Notes under the pieces: generated by a model
Databases searched by the model: none
Seen by the model: only the letters and a program-made list of their open reading frames with translations
Told to the model about the DNA's origin: nothing
Shown: positions 53,127 through 61,351 of the stretch, one piece after another
Position numbering within the stretch: the first letter of the stretch is position 1
How the letters are laid out: each line of letters opens with the position of its first letter
Translations under genes and position numbers: made by a program
Assembly (NCBI GenBank): GCA_013334335.1
Contig: JAAXXR010000003.1
Location: forward strand, 1 to 64,000
Source: Chlorobiaceae bacterium
Lineage (GTDB): Bacteria > Bacteroidota > Chlorobiia > Chlorobiales > Chlorobiaceae
Direction of reading: 5' to 3'
Length of the DNA: 64,000 nucleotides

Positions 53127-53576
53127 TCAGTCGGTACGCTCCCCTGGAAGGATGCGTGACGGCAAACCAGGGAAACGGGCCACAAGATTCCTGAAATACC
53201 CGGGACTCTCCAGACATCCAGGATTATCCGGCTCGGTGCAGGGTATCTCGACAACACGCCACCGGCCCTGTCCCCTGTGCAACAGGGCATACACATCCTC
53301 GTAGATGCTGTCGCCACGCTTCGACCGGGGAAGCGTATGGACCCAGGCCCAACCGTCACTGACCGTCAACTCCTTCACGACGAAGATCACCTCGAGCCCG
53401 TGCAGCTCGTTTACCTTTACTCGAACGGCATCGAGTATCGCCCTGCGCTCCGTGCTGCCGGGGTGCGGTGTCCGGACAGCCGGAACCACGCCCGGGGCTT
53501 CACGCGAATAAAGCGGCCCTGAACCGGAAACCCCAATCACCAAGAGGAGGACGCGGCATAAACACCTGAACTTCAC
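53127..53576 (-). CDS. Exported protein of unknown function (GTG start)
   Basis: A 149-residue protein. I use GTG 53576 because AAGGAG lies about 10 nt upstream and the product then begins with a signal peptide (KFRCLCRVLLLVIGVSGSG). The mature part has a pattern I associate with a conserved unnamed family: AILDAVRVKVNELHGLEVIF, then VSDGWAWVHTLPRS and WRVVEIPCTEPDNPGCLESP. The single Cys pair in this last segment is conserved in that pattern. No function is known to me. Confidence 0.65.
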   Translation of the reverse strand: MKFRCLCRVLLLVIGVSGSGPLYSREAPGVVPAVRTPHPGSTERRAILDAVRVKVNELHGLEVIFVVKELTVSDGWAWVHTLPRSKRGDSIYEDVYALLHRGQGRWRVVEIPCTEPDNPGCLESPGYFRNLVARFPGLPSRILPGERTD

Positions 53577-53982
53577 GGCGCATGCTCCTTGGCCATAGCC
53601 GGCATCGCTCACGCATCCATCACTCGACCCCATGTCCGTCATGTTCGTTCATCTTTGGTTGACCATGTCAGGGAACGCCCCTGCTTACGCTTCAAGGACA
53701 GCCCGCTTCCAGCCCATCAGCATTGGAGTTCATCCGAAAAAACAGTCCTCTTCGGGTTCATGGTTGCCGGAGCGACAAGAGTATCTGCACATCAGGTTAC
53801 CTGTTTCCGGGACAAGATCCAACCTTGGACCCTAAAGACCGAGCCTGCGCATATCCTCACCAACAACCGCAAAACCTCCCTCACCACCGTGTGAGATCCC
53901 CGGACTGTTCATCCTTTCGTGGAATCTTGCGGTATTCTCGCTATACTTCAGGAGGCTCATCAACCTTCAAACCCGTTCTCCT
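53577..53982. other. Gene-free region of 406 nt between divergent genes
   Basis: Contains the promoters of the exported protein gene and the cyclophilin gene. Several plus-strand frames of 65-100 codons cross it but lack ribosome sites and protein character. Nothing else was recognised. Confidence 0.4.
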
Positions 53983-54546
53983 ATGCTGACCACTTCGATC
54001 AGGATCTTTGCGGTGCTGTTTGCACTTCTCGCGGGTTTCCTCCCACGAGCGGAATCCGCTACGGCACTTGACCCTGAAAACACGATCTACCTTGACCTTC
54101 CCGCAGGCAGGGTCGTCATCCAGCTTCTGCCCCGCATTGCCCCCAGCCATGTGGCACGAATCAAGGAGCTAACCCGCAAAGGTTTTTATGACGGGCTCAC
54201 CTTCCACCGCGTCATTCCGGATTTCATGGCGCAGACCGGCGACCCCGGGGGTGACGGCACCGGAGGATCGGGAAAACAGCTCAAAGCCGAATTCAGCAGC
54301 ACACCGCATTTGCGCGGCACCGTCTCCATGGCACGCGCCCAGAACCCCGACAGCGCGGACAGCCAGTTCTTCATCTGCTTCGCCCCGAGTCCGTTCCTCG
54401 ACGGCCAGTACACCGTCTGGGGCAAGGTTGTCTCCGGCATGGAGTTCGTCGACAGGATCAAAGCAGGAACACAGTACAACAACGGCGCCGTCACCAACCC
54501 GACTAAAATCATCCGAATGCGAGTCGCCGCAGACGTCAAACCCTGA
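53983..54546 (+). CDS. Peptidylprolyl isomerase, cyclophilin type, exported
   Basis: A 187-residue cyclophilin with a signal peptide (SIRIFAVLFALLAGFLPRAE), so it probably catalyses proline cis-trans isomerisation of envelope proteins. Domain motifs: YDGLTFHRVIPDFMAQTGDP with the catalytic Arg, GTVSMARAQNPDSADSQFFI, and FLDGQYTVWGKVVSGMEFVD. The length is typical for bacterial PpiA-like proteins. It is followed by a region with a broken minus-strand gene. Confidence 0.93.
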   Translation: MLTTSIRIFAVLFALLAGFLPRAESATALDPENTIYLDLPAGRVVIQLLPRIAPSHVARIKELTRKGFYDGLTFHRVIPDFMAQTGDPGGDGTGGSGKQLKAEFSSTPHLRGTVSMARAQNPDSADSQFFICFAPSPFLDGQYTVWGKVVSGMEFVDRIKAGTQYNNGAVTNPTKIIRMRVAADVKP

Positions 54547-54625
54547 AACCGGTTACCCCCGGAAGGCATTAGCCCGACTTGAGGCCAGAAACCGTCGCCC
54601 CATTACCTTCACTGCTGATCGAAAA

Positions 54626-54952
54626 TCAGTGCTGTATGGTGCCACTCGGCAACATGCCCATCAAGCGTCTCTTAGCCACGGGTTTTACATCCATGCCCGG
54701 TACTACCAGAGCAACTCTTGACGGACTGCTTTTCGCTATGCCGGTTCGTTGATATGACTCGAATGGTGCCAGCCTCGGCATGGCGTCGGAAAGATGATTG
54801 AGCGGACTTCCTGCCACTGCAGGTTTCGGCTTAGGACTGAAACCGGCAGAAGCATTGGGAGGTGCGCCGGTGACGGCAGGCTTTGGCTTCGGGCTTTAGC
54901 CGGCAGGCGTATCGGACCGCCTTTCTTTTGCGCGTTCCATTGTCAGCGTCAT
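54626..54952 (-). pseudogene. Small repeat-containing gene interrupted by an in-frame TAA
   Basis: On the minus strand ATG 54952 has AAGGAGG 5 nt upstream, among the best ribosome sites in the window. The frame reads MTLTMERAKERRSDTPAG, then TAA (54896-54898), and then continues open for another 89 codons to TGA 54626. The protein repeat SPKPKPAV occurs twice in the same frame, directly after the TAA and 19 codons later. The second copy is preceded by AGF where the first has AG-stop, so the TAA most likely replaced a Phe or Leu codon. The rest is basic (KPVAKRRLMGMLPSG). No family was recognised. It may be a recent pseudogene, or translation may end after 18 residues. Confidence 0.6.
54819..54906 (-). 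repeat. Two 31-nt imperfect direct repeats encoding SPKPKPAV
   Basis: Units at 54819-54849 and 54876-54906, 57 nt apart. They are similar at the DNA level and identical at the level of the encoded SPKPKPAV octapeptide, with differences mostly at third codon positions, which points to past selection on the protein. Confidence 0.6.
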
Positions 54953-55425
54953 GAGAACCTCCTTGATCATGGGTTTGTGCTCAGAAAATCCAGGGGATCA
55001 AAAACTAAATATACAGCCCTGCCCGCTTCTCTCAAGAGCGGAGCCGGTTGATCCCGCAATGCCCTTCTCGGGAGCGTCAGCATCCATGATGATCGGATTC
55101 AGAGCTCTTCAGCGCTCCTCATTGCCAACCTGGCGAGCGACCACCTCACCGCTGAAACAAGCCGCGCCCTGAAATGCCATCAAGCACCCCTCAGCAATTG
55201 ATGACGCACCGAGCGTTCCCCATCCCCCGTTATAACACGCAAGTTGATGTTTTCAGGAACCTCCCGAATGATTCCGGAATCGGTCACCGCAAAACAGCGG
55301 TTACCTCGCGATGAGAAACTATGTCCTTGAGTCTTGAGGTTAATATAAAGGGGAAAGAAGTGCTGACGTATTGCCATAAGTGCATCGAATGAATACCGTC
55401 GCTCAATTTCAGCAAGGAATACGCC
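54953..55425. other. Gene-free region of 473 nt with a doubtful minus-strand ORF
   Basis: Upstream of both the broken gene and the UbiA-family gene. A minus-strand frame from ATG 55377 to 55180 gives 65 residues (FAVTDSGIIREVPENINLRV) with protein-like composition but no ribosome site; it is not called as a gene. Nothing else was recognised. Confidence 0.35.
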
Positions 55426-56295
55426 ATGACGCACTATTTTTTCAGGAACAAGCTGCATCTGTCTATCCTTTCAGCACTTGGGGCTGTGAGCTGGTCAATC
55501 TACCTGGACATTCCGGTCAATCTATGGGCCATTTTATCCGTATTTCTCCTGACATTTTCGATATACCAGGACAACCGCCTCACCGATACTATCGAGGATG
55601 CGGTCAACACCCCGGACAGCCTGATTAACGCCGTCAAGCATGAGCTTTTCATCACCTATGTGACATTCTACCTGTGCTCATTCATCTCGCTGTTGATCGC
55701 CATTCAATTCGGGCAACCGGCCTTCTGGGCAACCACGTTCATCATTGTCATCGGTTATCTCTACAATCATAAAGTCTTCCCGGCATTTGTCTCCCGTCGA
55801 CTGAAGGGAGCACGGCGACTGAAAGACATCTACATCGTAAAAAATCTTACGCCTCCTCTCGACTGGGCGACCGCGCTCGTGTTTCTTCCACTGCTCTTCG
55901 AAGGCCGTCCGCTTTCGGTCAAAGCATGGATAAGCTGGGGCTATGTGTACGTCTGTGCGTTTTTCATCGAAGTGATGTGGGACATGAGGGACTGCCGGGG
56001 AGACCTGTTGAGTGGCATCAAAACGATCGGGAACTCATTCTCCTTTCTGCAGACCAAACGGTTGCTCATCACGGTGAACCTCTTGTCAGGAGCGATCCTC
56101 TTATACTTCACGTTCGCGAAACTCCTTCCGGCATCCAGTTATTTCCTTCTTTTGAACAATGTTGCCGTCATGATCATCGCCAGCTTGTACAAAGAGGACA
56201 AGGAACAGTTCATGCGCAAAATCAGTGATTTGACCATCCTTTTGGCCACCATTCTGTTTCTGTCTTTCGGCCTGATCGCTTTCTATTCGAGGTAA
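55426..56295 (+). CDS. UbiA-family prenyltransferase-like membrane protein
   Basis: A 289-residue protein with eight to nine hydrophobic helices. The two Asp-rich motifs of the UbiA superfamily are recognisable: FSIYQDNRLTDTIEDAVN (first site) and VMWDMRDCRGDLLSGIKT (second site). The remaining sequence is divergent from the chlorophyll synthase at 29941-30942, so it acts on a different acceptor, for example a quinone precursor, tocopherol-like or carotenoid molecule; I cannot tell which. AAGGA lies about 7 nt before ATG 55426. No neighbouring gene of quinone synthesis is present. Confidence 0.82.
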   Translation: MTHYFFRNKLHLSILSALGAVSWSIYLDIPVNLWAILSVFLLTFSIYQDNRLTDTIEDAVNTPDSLINAVKHELFITYVTFYLCSFISLLIAIQFGQPAFWATTFIIVIGYLYNHKVFPAFVSRRLKGARRLKDIYIVKNLTPPLDWATALVFLPLLFEGRPLSVKAWISWGYVYVCAFFIEVMWDMRDCRGDLLSGIKTIGNSFSFLQTKRLLITVNLLSGAILLYFTFAKLLPASSYFLLLNNVAVMIIASLYKEDKEQFMRKISDLTILLATILFLSFGLIAFYSR

Positions 56296-56392
56296 CACCC
56301 CCACCATCGCCAATGGCCATGAAAACCTTTTTCAGTCGGACATTGTTGGGTAGAGCACAAGCTGCACCAAACCGATCAAGAAGGACGATATC

Positions 56393-57025
56393 ATGAAAAC
56401 CGTTATGCTGATGCTGACAAGCCTCCTGTTTGCAGGATGCTCCGTGCTGGGAAAACGAAGTGCTGCAGAACCTCCCTACGAAGTGCTGAAAAAGGACGGG
56501 GTGTTTGAAGTGCGTCGTTATGGGCCAATGGTGATCGCTGAAACCAACCTCGACGAAGAGGATTACGGAGCTGCAAGTGGTAAGGGATTCACCCGGTTGG
56601 CAGGATATATCTTCGGCAAGAACAGGTCAAAGAGTTCAATCAGCATGACCGCTCCGGTTTTGCAGGAGCGCCACAACGAAAAGATCTCCATGACTGCGCC
56701 AGTCCTGCAGCAACGACAGAAAAGCGGGTGGACCATGGCGTTCGTGCTGCCGGAGGGCTACACCCTCGAATCGGCCCCCGAACCGCTCGATCCCGCAGTG
56801 AAGCTCAGCGAGGTACCGCCTGCGTCGGTTGCCGTGATCAGTTTCTCGGGCCTGCATTCATCTGGAAACCTTGAAAAATTTAGTCGGCAACTTCGTGCCT
56901 GGCTCGAAAAGCAGGGCTATCGTGCGATTTCGGAACCAAAGCTCGCCGCCTACGATCCACCCTGGACCCTCCCCTTCCTTCGCCGCAACGAGGTGCAGAT
57001 CAGGATCGCTCCCGATCCCGGTTGA
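56393..57025 (+). CDS. SOUL-family heme-binding-like lipoprotein
   Basis: A 210-residue protein of the SOUL/HEBP family. The N-terminus is a lipoprotein signal with lipobox LLFAGC, so it is probably membrane-anchored on the periplasmic side. The domain begins PYEVLKKDGVFEVRRYGPMV and contains the repeated family segment ISMTAPVLQ in two consecutive copies (one after KSSIS, one after EKIS), then AFVLPEGYTLESAP. Relatives bind heme or other tetrapyrroles; in a green sulfur bacterium a porphyrin-binding role is plausible but unproven. AAGGA precedes the start by 8 nt. Confidence 0.9.
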   Translation: MKTVMLMLTSLLFAGCSVLGKRSAAEPPYEVLKKDGVFEVRRYGPMVIAETNLDEEDYGAASGKGFTRLAGYIFGKNRSKSSISMTAPVLQERHNEKISMTAPVLQQRQKSGWTMAFVLPEGYTLESAPEPLDPAVKLSEVPPASVAVISFSGLHSSGNLEKFSRQLRAWLEKQGYRAISEPKLAAYDPPWTLPFLRRNEVQIRIAPDPG

Positions 57026-57326
57026 CCTGCCCAGAGTCGAACAGGCCTGTCCCGTCTTGACTTGCCACCTATTCACCGTCATGTCGGAAGGCATACCTTA
57101 CAACAATGAAGGTATGCCTTCCACAACGACAACCGGAAGCGCTCAGCTTCATGGAACCTGCTCCGGTAAAGCCGCGTGGTACTAATTTCCCGGCAACCAG
57201 ACGCTTTGGCTTGCTGAGGTGCGAACTCATTCCAGTTACCTCAGTCACTTACGTCCCCCTCCACTTCTCCAGTCACATCACCCTGACGCCAAAATGCGGG
57301 GCTGGCAATCCGGAAACGAGGTAAAA
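57026..57326. other. Intergenic region, nothing recognised
   Basis: 301 nt between the SOUL gene and the terminator of the convergent secG-tRNA unit. A short inverted repeat AAGGCATACCTT/AAGGTATGCCTT (57088-57121) may be the terminator of the SOUL gene. Confidence 0.5.
57088..57121 (+). terminator. Hairpin downstream of the SOUL gene
   Basis: The stem AAGGCATACCTT pairs with AAGGTATGCCTT around a 10-nt loop, beginning about 60 nt after the stop codon. No T-tract follows. It is a plausible transcription end. Confidence 0.5.
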
Positions 57327-57361
57327 CAAAAAAAGACCTTCGGAACATGCCGAAGGTCTTT
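57327..57361 (-). terminator. Rho-independent terminator of the secG-tRNA-Lys unit
   Basis: On the minus strand a perfect 12-bp stem (AAAGACCTTCGG with CCGAAGGTCTTT) with a 6-nt loop is followed by a T-tract of at least seven. It ends 8 nt after the tRNA 3' end. Confidence 0.92.
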
Positions 57362-57369
57362 ATGATGTT

Positions 57370-57445
57370 TGGTGCACTCGCCAGGACTCGAACCTGGAAC
57401 CCACTGATTAAGAGTCAGTTGCTCTACCAATTGAGCCACGAGTGC
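57370..57445 (-). tRNA. tRNA-Lys (anticodon CTT)
   Basis: A 76-nt tRNA including an encoded CCA end. The acceptor stem is GCACTCG/CGAGTGC with discriminator A; the D stem is GCTC/GAGC; the anticodon stem ACTGA/TCAGT encloses the loop CTCTTAA, giving anticodon CTT for the lysine codon AAG; and the T-arm contains GGTTCGAGTCC. It begins 6 nt after the secG stop, so it is probably processed from the secG transcript. Confidence 0.97.
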
Positions 57446-57451
57446 ATAAGC

Positions 57452-57820
57452 TTATTTTGCGGGAGCTGCGGGAAGGGTGTTTGCCGGAGCTGGAAGCGCG
57501 GGAAGAGCCTGCGGAAGGCTGTTGACCGGAAGCGATGCCGGAACCTCCTTCTGGAGAATGCTCTTGTCTGCATCCGCCGCCTTGTGGCGTACCGGAAGCG
57601 TGAACTGGGCAATGAAACAAAGAGCCATGACAAGACCTGCAAGAATCGCTGTCGTCTTGCTCAGAAAATCACCTGTCCTCCTGACGCCGAGGGTCTGCAC
57701 CGTGCCGAGGCCGGAAATGCCGCCGGTGAGTCCGCTGCCGGCCTTCGGGCTCTGGAGCAGAACCGCTCCGACGAGCAGTATCGAAGAGAGCAGGGCAAGG
57801 ATGACGACGAATACGTGCAT
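57452..57820 (-). CDS. secG: Preprotein translocase subunit SecG
   Basis: A 122-residue inner membrane protein that assists SecYE in protein export. The two helices are [20 protein letters not shown] and [18 protein letters not shown], joined by the conserved cytosolic loop [20 protein letters not shown]. The C-terminal 45 residues are Ala/Pro/Leu-rich and extend beyond the usual 75-80 residue core. The gene is divergent from the DUF2905 gene and is followed 6 nt later by tRNA-Lys. Confidence 0.95.
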   Translation of the reverse strand: MHVFVVILALLSSILLVGAVLLQSPKAGSGLTGGISGLGTVQTLGVRRTGDFLSKTTAILAGLVMALCFIAQFTLPVRHKAADADKSILQKEVPASLPVNSLPQALPALPAPANTLPAAPAK

Positions 57821-57921
57821 GTAGGGCCAACTGATGAATTTGTCTGATACTATCGTATCTTGTCATTACAGTGGGCATAATTTAGCAACTTTTATCCAAA
57901 ATGCAAGCGCTGTTTTGAGTG

Positions 57922-58152
57922 ATGGGAAAGTTTCTGATCTTCATGGGTATTTCGTTGACCGTGCTCGGGATCCTGATCGTGTTCGCCCAGAAATCAGGGG
58001 CAACGGGATGGTTCGGATGGTTTGGGCACCTGCCGCTCGACATCAGGATCGAAAAAGAGAATTTCGGTTTCTACTTTCCCATCGGGAGCTCTATACTCTT
58101 GTCGGTCATTCTGAGCCTTATCTTGGCGATCATCAATAAATTCATCAGGTAA
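57922..58152 (+). CDS. DUF2905 family membrane protein
   Basis: A 76-residue protein with two hydrophobic helices ([18 protein letters not shown] and [19 protein letters not shown]) around the conserved centre [20 protein letters not shown]. This matches DUF2905, a widespread small membrane family of unknown function. ATG 57922 is used; a GTG one codon earlier is also possible. It precedes hisB by 8 nt, so the two are co-transcribed. Confidence 0.9.
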   Translation: MGKFLIFMGISLTVLGILIVFAQKSGATGWFGWFGHLPLDIRIEKENFGFYFPIGSSILLSVILSLILAIINKFIR

Positions 58153-58160
58153 CACCCTCC

Positions 58161-58763
58161 ATGACAGCAAACAGAGACGCCGGAAGGCGCACGGCAACGC
58201 GCAACAGGAAAACAGCTGAAACGGATATCACCGCTACCGTAGACCTCGACGGGACCGGTTCGTCATCGATCAGCACAGGCGTGGTCTTTCTTGATCACAT
58301 GCTGACCAGCTTCAGCCGTCATTCCGGAATCGATGTCAATATCGTGTGCCGGGGCGACCTTGACGTGGACGACCACCACTCGGTCGAGGATGTGGCGCTG
58401 GTGCTCGGCAGTGCCATCTCGGACGCGCTCGGGGACAAGAAAGGTATCGGGCGCTACGGTTGGGCGATCATTCCGATGGATGACTCGCTGGCCCGATGCT
58501 CGATCGACCTCGGCGGGCGGAGCTATTGCGTCTTCACCGCCGGCTTCTCCCGGCCGGTGATTCAGGGATTGTCGACAGAGATGGTCGAACACTTCTTCGT
58601 ATCGCTGTCACGGACCATGCAGGCGAATCTGCACCTTGCGGTCCTGGAGGGCAAGAACACGCATCATATGATCGAGGCGCTCTTCAAGGCGCTGGCGTAT
58701 GCGATGAAGCAGGCCGTGCGGATGGAGGGTTCGGAGATCAGATCGACCAAGGGCGTGATCTGA
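58161..58763 (+). CDS. hisB: Imidazoleglycerol-phosphate dehydratase
   Basis: A 200-residue monofunctional HisB that dehydrates imidazoleglycerol phosphate in histidine synthesis. The metal-binding motifs are [29 protein letters not shown] and [15 protein letters not shown]. Compared with many homologs it has a basic extension at the N-terminus (about 15 residues). No other his gene is nearby. A strong terminator follows. Confidence 0.97.
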   Translation: MTANRDAGRRTATRNRKTAETDITATVDLDGTGSSSISTGVVFLDHMLTSFSRHSGIDVNIVCRGDLDVDDHHSVEDVALVLGSAISDALGDKKGIGRYGWAIIPMDDSLARCSIDLGGRSYCVFTAGFSRPVIQGLSTEMVEHFFVSLSRTMQANLHLAVLEGKNTHHMIEALFKALAYAMKQAVRMEGSEIRSTKGVI

Positions 58764-58792
58764 ATAGGCATGATCCGACGGATCAATGTCAT

Positions 58793-58840
58793 AAAAAAAG
58801 AAGAGGCTGCCTGGTTTCCCTTGGGCAGCCTCTTCTTTTT
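58793..58840. terminator. Bidirectional terminator between hisB and rny
   Basis: A perfect 17-bp inverted repeat (58795-58811 with 58824-58840) of core AGAAGAGGCTGCC and GGCAGCCTCTTCT flanked by A and T runs, so it provides a U-tract in both directions. It lies 30 nt after hisB and 45 nt after the convergent rny. Confidence 0.93.
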
Positions 58841-58885
58841 CGATCGGTCCAATAAGTCAGATCAGTCCGATCTGATGCCAACCCC

Positions 58886-60460
58886 TTACTTCGCGTAGGC
58901 GACCGAGCGCTTTTCGCGCACGATGGTGACCTTGATCTGGCCGGGGTACTGTGCCTCGGATTCAATCTTGCTGGCAATGTCGTGTGCAAGCACATCGGCC
59001 TGTGAGTCGCTGACGTTGTCGCCTTCGACAATCACCCTGATCTCCCTGCCGGCCTGGAGCGCATAGGTCTTGATGACGCCGGGGAATGTCTTTGCGATCT
59101 CTTCGAGGCTTTCGAGCCGCTTGACGTTGCCTTCTGCAGTCACGGCGCCTCGTGCGCCGGGCCTGGAGAGCGATACGACGTTGGCCGCATCGACCAGTTC
59201 GGCGATCGGCGACTCCTTCTCGACCTCCCCATGGTGGGCGGCAATGGCGTTGAGCACGACGGGCGATTCGCTGAACTTCTGAAGGAACTTCATGCCCGCG
59301 ATGGCATGCGGCCCATCGGTTTCCGGCAGAACGAGGCCGATGTCGTGCAGGAGGCCCGCACGTTTTGCCAGGCGTGCGTCGAGCTTGAGCTCGGCCGCCA
59401 TGAGACCGGCGAGCATGGCCACCTCGCGGCTGTGCTGCAGGAGGTTCTGACCGTAAACGGTGTGGAACTTCATCTTGCCGATAAGGGAGACGACTTCGGC
59501 TGGCATGTCGGGGATCTGGAGCGAGGAGAGCGCCTCTTCGCCGGCGGTCATGATGACGTCGTCGATCTCCTTCCTTGCGTCCTGGTATGCCTTTTCGATA
59601 GCAACGGGATGGATGACGCCGTCGACGAGCAGCTTCTGCAGGGTGCGCTTGGCCATTTCACGGCGAAGCGGGTCAAAGCAGGAAAGAATGACCACTTCCG
59701 GAGTGTCGTCAACGATGATGTCGACGCCGGTGGCATTCTCGAATGCCTTGATGTTGCGACCTTCACGGCCAATGATACGGCCCTTGAGTTCGTCGCTCTG
59801 GATGTGCACGACGGACAGGGCGCTTTCAGTCGCCTGTTCAAAGGAGACCCGCTGGATGGCCGTCAGGAGGGTCTTCTCGGCGACGCGGTCGGCTTTCTGT
59901 TCAGCCTCCTCATGAATCTGGTGGATGGTCTCGGTGGCCTCTTCCCTGGCCTTGGCGATCATGTTCTCGACGAGCATCTGCCGGGCTTCTTCGGCAGTGA
60001 GGCTGGAGAGGCTCTCGAGTCGCTGGTTCTGTTCAGTGATGATGCGCTCGAGCTCTGCTGCCCGGTTGTGCACGTTGTCGGTCTGATGGCGCAGCTCATC
60101 CTTCTGATCCTGCAAGCGCTTTTCAGTCTCACGTACCTCCCTGGTCTGGTTGTTCAGGGTCACCTCTTTCTGGCGGATCTGCTTCTGAAGCTGGGCAAAC
60201 TTGTTGTTCTTGATGGTCACTTCAGCGTCGAATTCGCGCTTGCGCTTCTTCCACTCCTGGTTGACCTCGTTGACCTTGAGCTCCTTGTAGTCGTTCGCCT
60301 CTTTCTGGGCCTCCTGGATCACCTGGACGGCACGCTCTTCGGCTTCCAGGACCTTGGTCGTACCGATGCGCTCGAGAAAGACGCGGCCGATGTAGAAGCC
60401 GACCGCGAAAAAGACTACCGATGCAAGAATAATGAGGAACAGATTTATGACGAGTCCCAT
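58886..60460 (-). CDS. rny: Ribonuclease Y
   Basis: A 524-residue membrane-anchored endoribonuclease that starts mRNA decay. Order: an N-terminal helix (VINLFLIILASVVFFAVGFY), a long coiled coil (about 35-215), a KH domain with GRIIGREGRNIKAFENATGV, and an HD domain with AGLLHDIG and NAIAAHHGEVEKESP. The ATG at 60460 has AAGGAGG 8 nt upstream and gives the standard length; the open frame to 60550 runs into the 6S RNA terminator. The gene follows the 6S RNA gene. Confidence 0.97.
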   Translation of the reverse strand: MGLVINLFLIILASVVFFAVGFYIGRVFLERIGTTKVLEAEERAVQVIQEAQKEANDYKELKVNEVNQEWKKRKREFDAEVTIKNNKFAQLQKQIRQKEVTLNNQTREVRETEKRLQDQKDELRHQTDNVHNRAAELERIITEQNQRLESLSSLTAEEARQMLVENMIAKAREEATETIHQIHEEAEQKADRVAEKTLLTAIQRVSFEQATESALSVVHIQSDELKGRIIGREGRNIKAFENATGVDIIVDDTPEVVILSCFDPLRREMAKRTLQKLLVDGVIHPVAIEKAYQDARKEIDDVIMTAGEEALSSLQIPDMPAEVVSLIGKMKFHTVYGQNLLQHSREVAMLAGLMAAELKLDARLAKRAGLLHDIGLVLPETDGPHAIAGMKFLQKFSESPVVLNAIAAHHGEVEKESPIAELVDAANVVSLSRPGARGAVTAEGNVKRLESLEEIAKTFPGVIKTYALQAGREIRVIVEGDNVSDSQADVLAHDIASKIESEAQYPGQIKVTIVREKRSVAYAK

Positions 60461-60512
60461 TAAAACAACCTCCTTTTCGGCAAGCCTGAGGGGCCAAGCC
60501 TTAAAATTGAAC

Positions 60513-60535
60513 AAAAAAAACCCGCACCAAGCGAG
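60513..60535 (-). terminator. Terminator of the 6S RNA gene
   Basis: The stem CTCGC/GCGGG (with a G-U pair) and loop TTGGT are followed by eight T on the minus strand, directly after the 3' side of the predicted 6S closing stem. Confidence 0.8.
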
Positions 60536-60720
60536 ATGTGTAAGATTCAAGAACCCGTTGTAACACGGTGGGCGCCTCCTTCAGATGTCTTGCTTCCAAT
60601 GCTCGCAACGAGTGCGAAGCTGCCGGCGGTTCATCACCGCGCGCCAGCAAGGCCTGCAATCGAAATAAAGAGTTGGGCTCCCTGTTCTATCCTGTTAGTT
60701 CTTTTACTTACAATACACCT
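60535..60720 (-). ncRNA. ssrS: 6S RNA (SsrS)
   Basis: A 186-nt intergenic RNA candidate in the classical position after zapA. The 5' end GGTG..TGTAAG..AAGAAC pairs in order with the 3' end GTTCTT..CTTACA..CATC, forming the long closing stem of 6S RNA. The 3' part contains GGCGCCCACCGTGTTACAAC followed by GGGTTCTTGA, resembling the conserved 3' region of proteobacterial 6S RNAs. Size, terminator and a promoter-like TTGACA upstream also fit. 6S RNA mimics an open promoter and binds the housekeeping RNA polymerase in stationary or starved cells. Confidence 0.82.
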
Positions 60721-60723
60721 CTT

Positions 60724-60754
60724 ATCATGGTGCGGATATTTCGTCTACTGTCAA
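60724..60754 (-). promoter_or_regulatory. Putative promoter of 6S RNA
   Basis: TTGACA (60749-60754, minus) and a weak -10 CATGAT (60724-60729) are separated by 19 nt and end 4-7 nt before the predicted 5' end. It lies directly after the zapA stop. Confidence 0.5.
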
Positions 60755-60763
60755 TGTAACTCT

Positions 60764-61027
60764 TTAACGCAAATTCTGCTCGATAAAATCGTTGAACCGA
60801 GCCATTTTCTGCCTCAGCTGCGACAGCTCTTCCTCGAGTTCGTTCTTCTTTTCAGCAAACTGGATAGCTGACAGCACCGCCAGCTTCTTGGGCTCGAGAT
60901 CGGGTGCTTTTTCGGCAAATCGCCTCATGACACCGTCCACATCTTTCGCCGCTTTTCCGGTCAGTTCGCTACTCTCTACCCTCAGCGGATAGTTGTCGCC
61001 ATAAACATTGACATTGATCTTTTCCAT
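60764..61027 (-). CDS. zapA: Cell division protein ZapA
   Basis: An 87-residue ZapA-type protein that bundles FtsZ filaments at the division site. The N-terminal domain begins EKINVNVYGDNYPLRVES and the C-terminal half is a coiled coil (ELEEELSQLRQKMARFNDF). ATG 61027 is used (a TTG at 61036 is the alternative). It starts 5 nt after the stop of the upstream coiled-coil gene, so they form one operon with pheT. 6S RNA follows, as is common for zapA. Confidence 0.92.
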   Translation of the reverse strand: MEKINVNVYGDNYPLRVESSELTGKAAKDVDGVMRRFAEKAPDLEPKKLAVLSAIQFAEKKNELEEELSQLRQKMARFNDFIEQNLR

Positions 61028-61032
61028 GGACT

Positions 61033-61338
61033 TCAAAATCTGGTCTGATCGCCCCTGAGTTCCCTTTCGATCTTCTGAAGGACCAGGGCAAGCTTCTGCT
61101 TGACCTGTATCTTTTCGGCATAGGAAAAACCGTCGCCCGAACCGGCCGCCACTTCGACGGACGGGCCTTCGGTACCGGGCAGTTTGAAGGACCTCAATAT
61201 GTTCTGAAGGCTCGAGACCTCAGATTTCAACAGCTCATTTTCCTTCCGGCATTCGGTCAGCTGCGCGACGAGCCTGGCGATATTCTCTTCAAGGATGGCC
61301 GTGATTTCAAGGCCATTCCGCTCATCCGCTGCATCCAT
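61033..61338 (-). CDS. Small coiled-coil protein in the pheT-zapA operon
   Basis: A 101-residue acidic protein with a heptad-rich N-terminal helix (IARLVAQLTECRKENELLKS), a Gly/Pro linker and a basic C-terminal helix (EKIQVKQKLALVLQKIEREL). Small coiled-coil proteins are often encoded between pheT and zapA in related phyla and may assist division, but I do not know a named family. It starts 13 nt after pheT and ends 5 nt before zapA. Confidence 0.8.
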   Translation of the reverse strand: MDAADERNGLEITAILEENIARLVAQLTECRKENELLKSEVSSLQNILRSFKLPGTEGPSVEVAAGSGDGFSYAEKIQVKQKLALVLQKIERELRGDQTRF

Positions 61339-61351
61339 GGTTTACACTGGA

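Noticed and set aside
59231-60463. 410-codon plus-strand ORF opposite rny
   Set aside because: It is a shadow of a strongly conserved RNase Y gene with all its motifs on the minus strand. Long antisense frames are common at this GC content.
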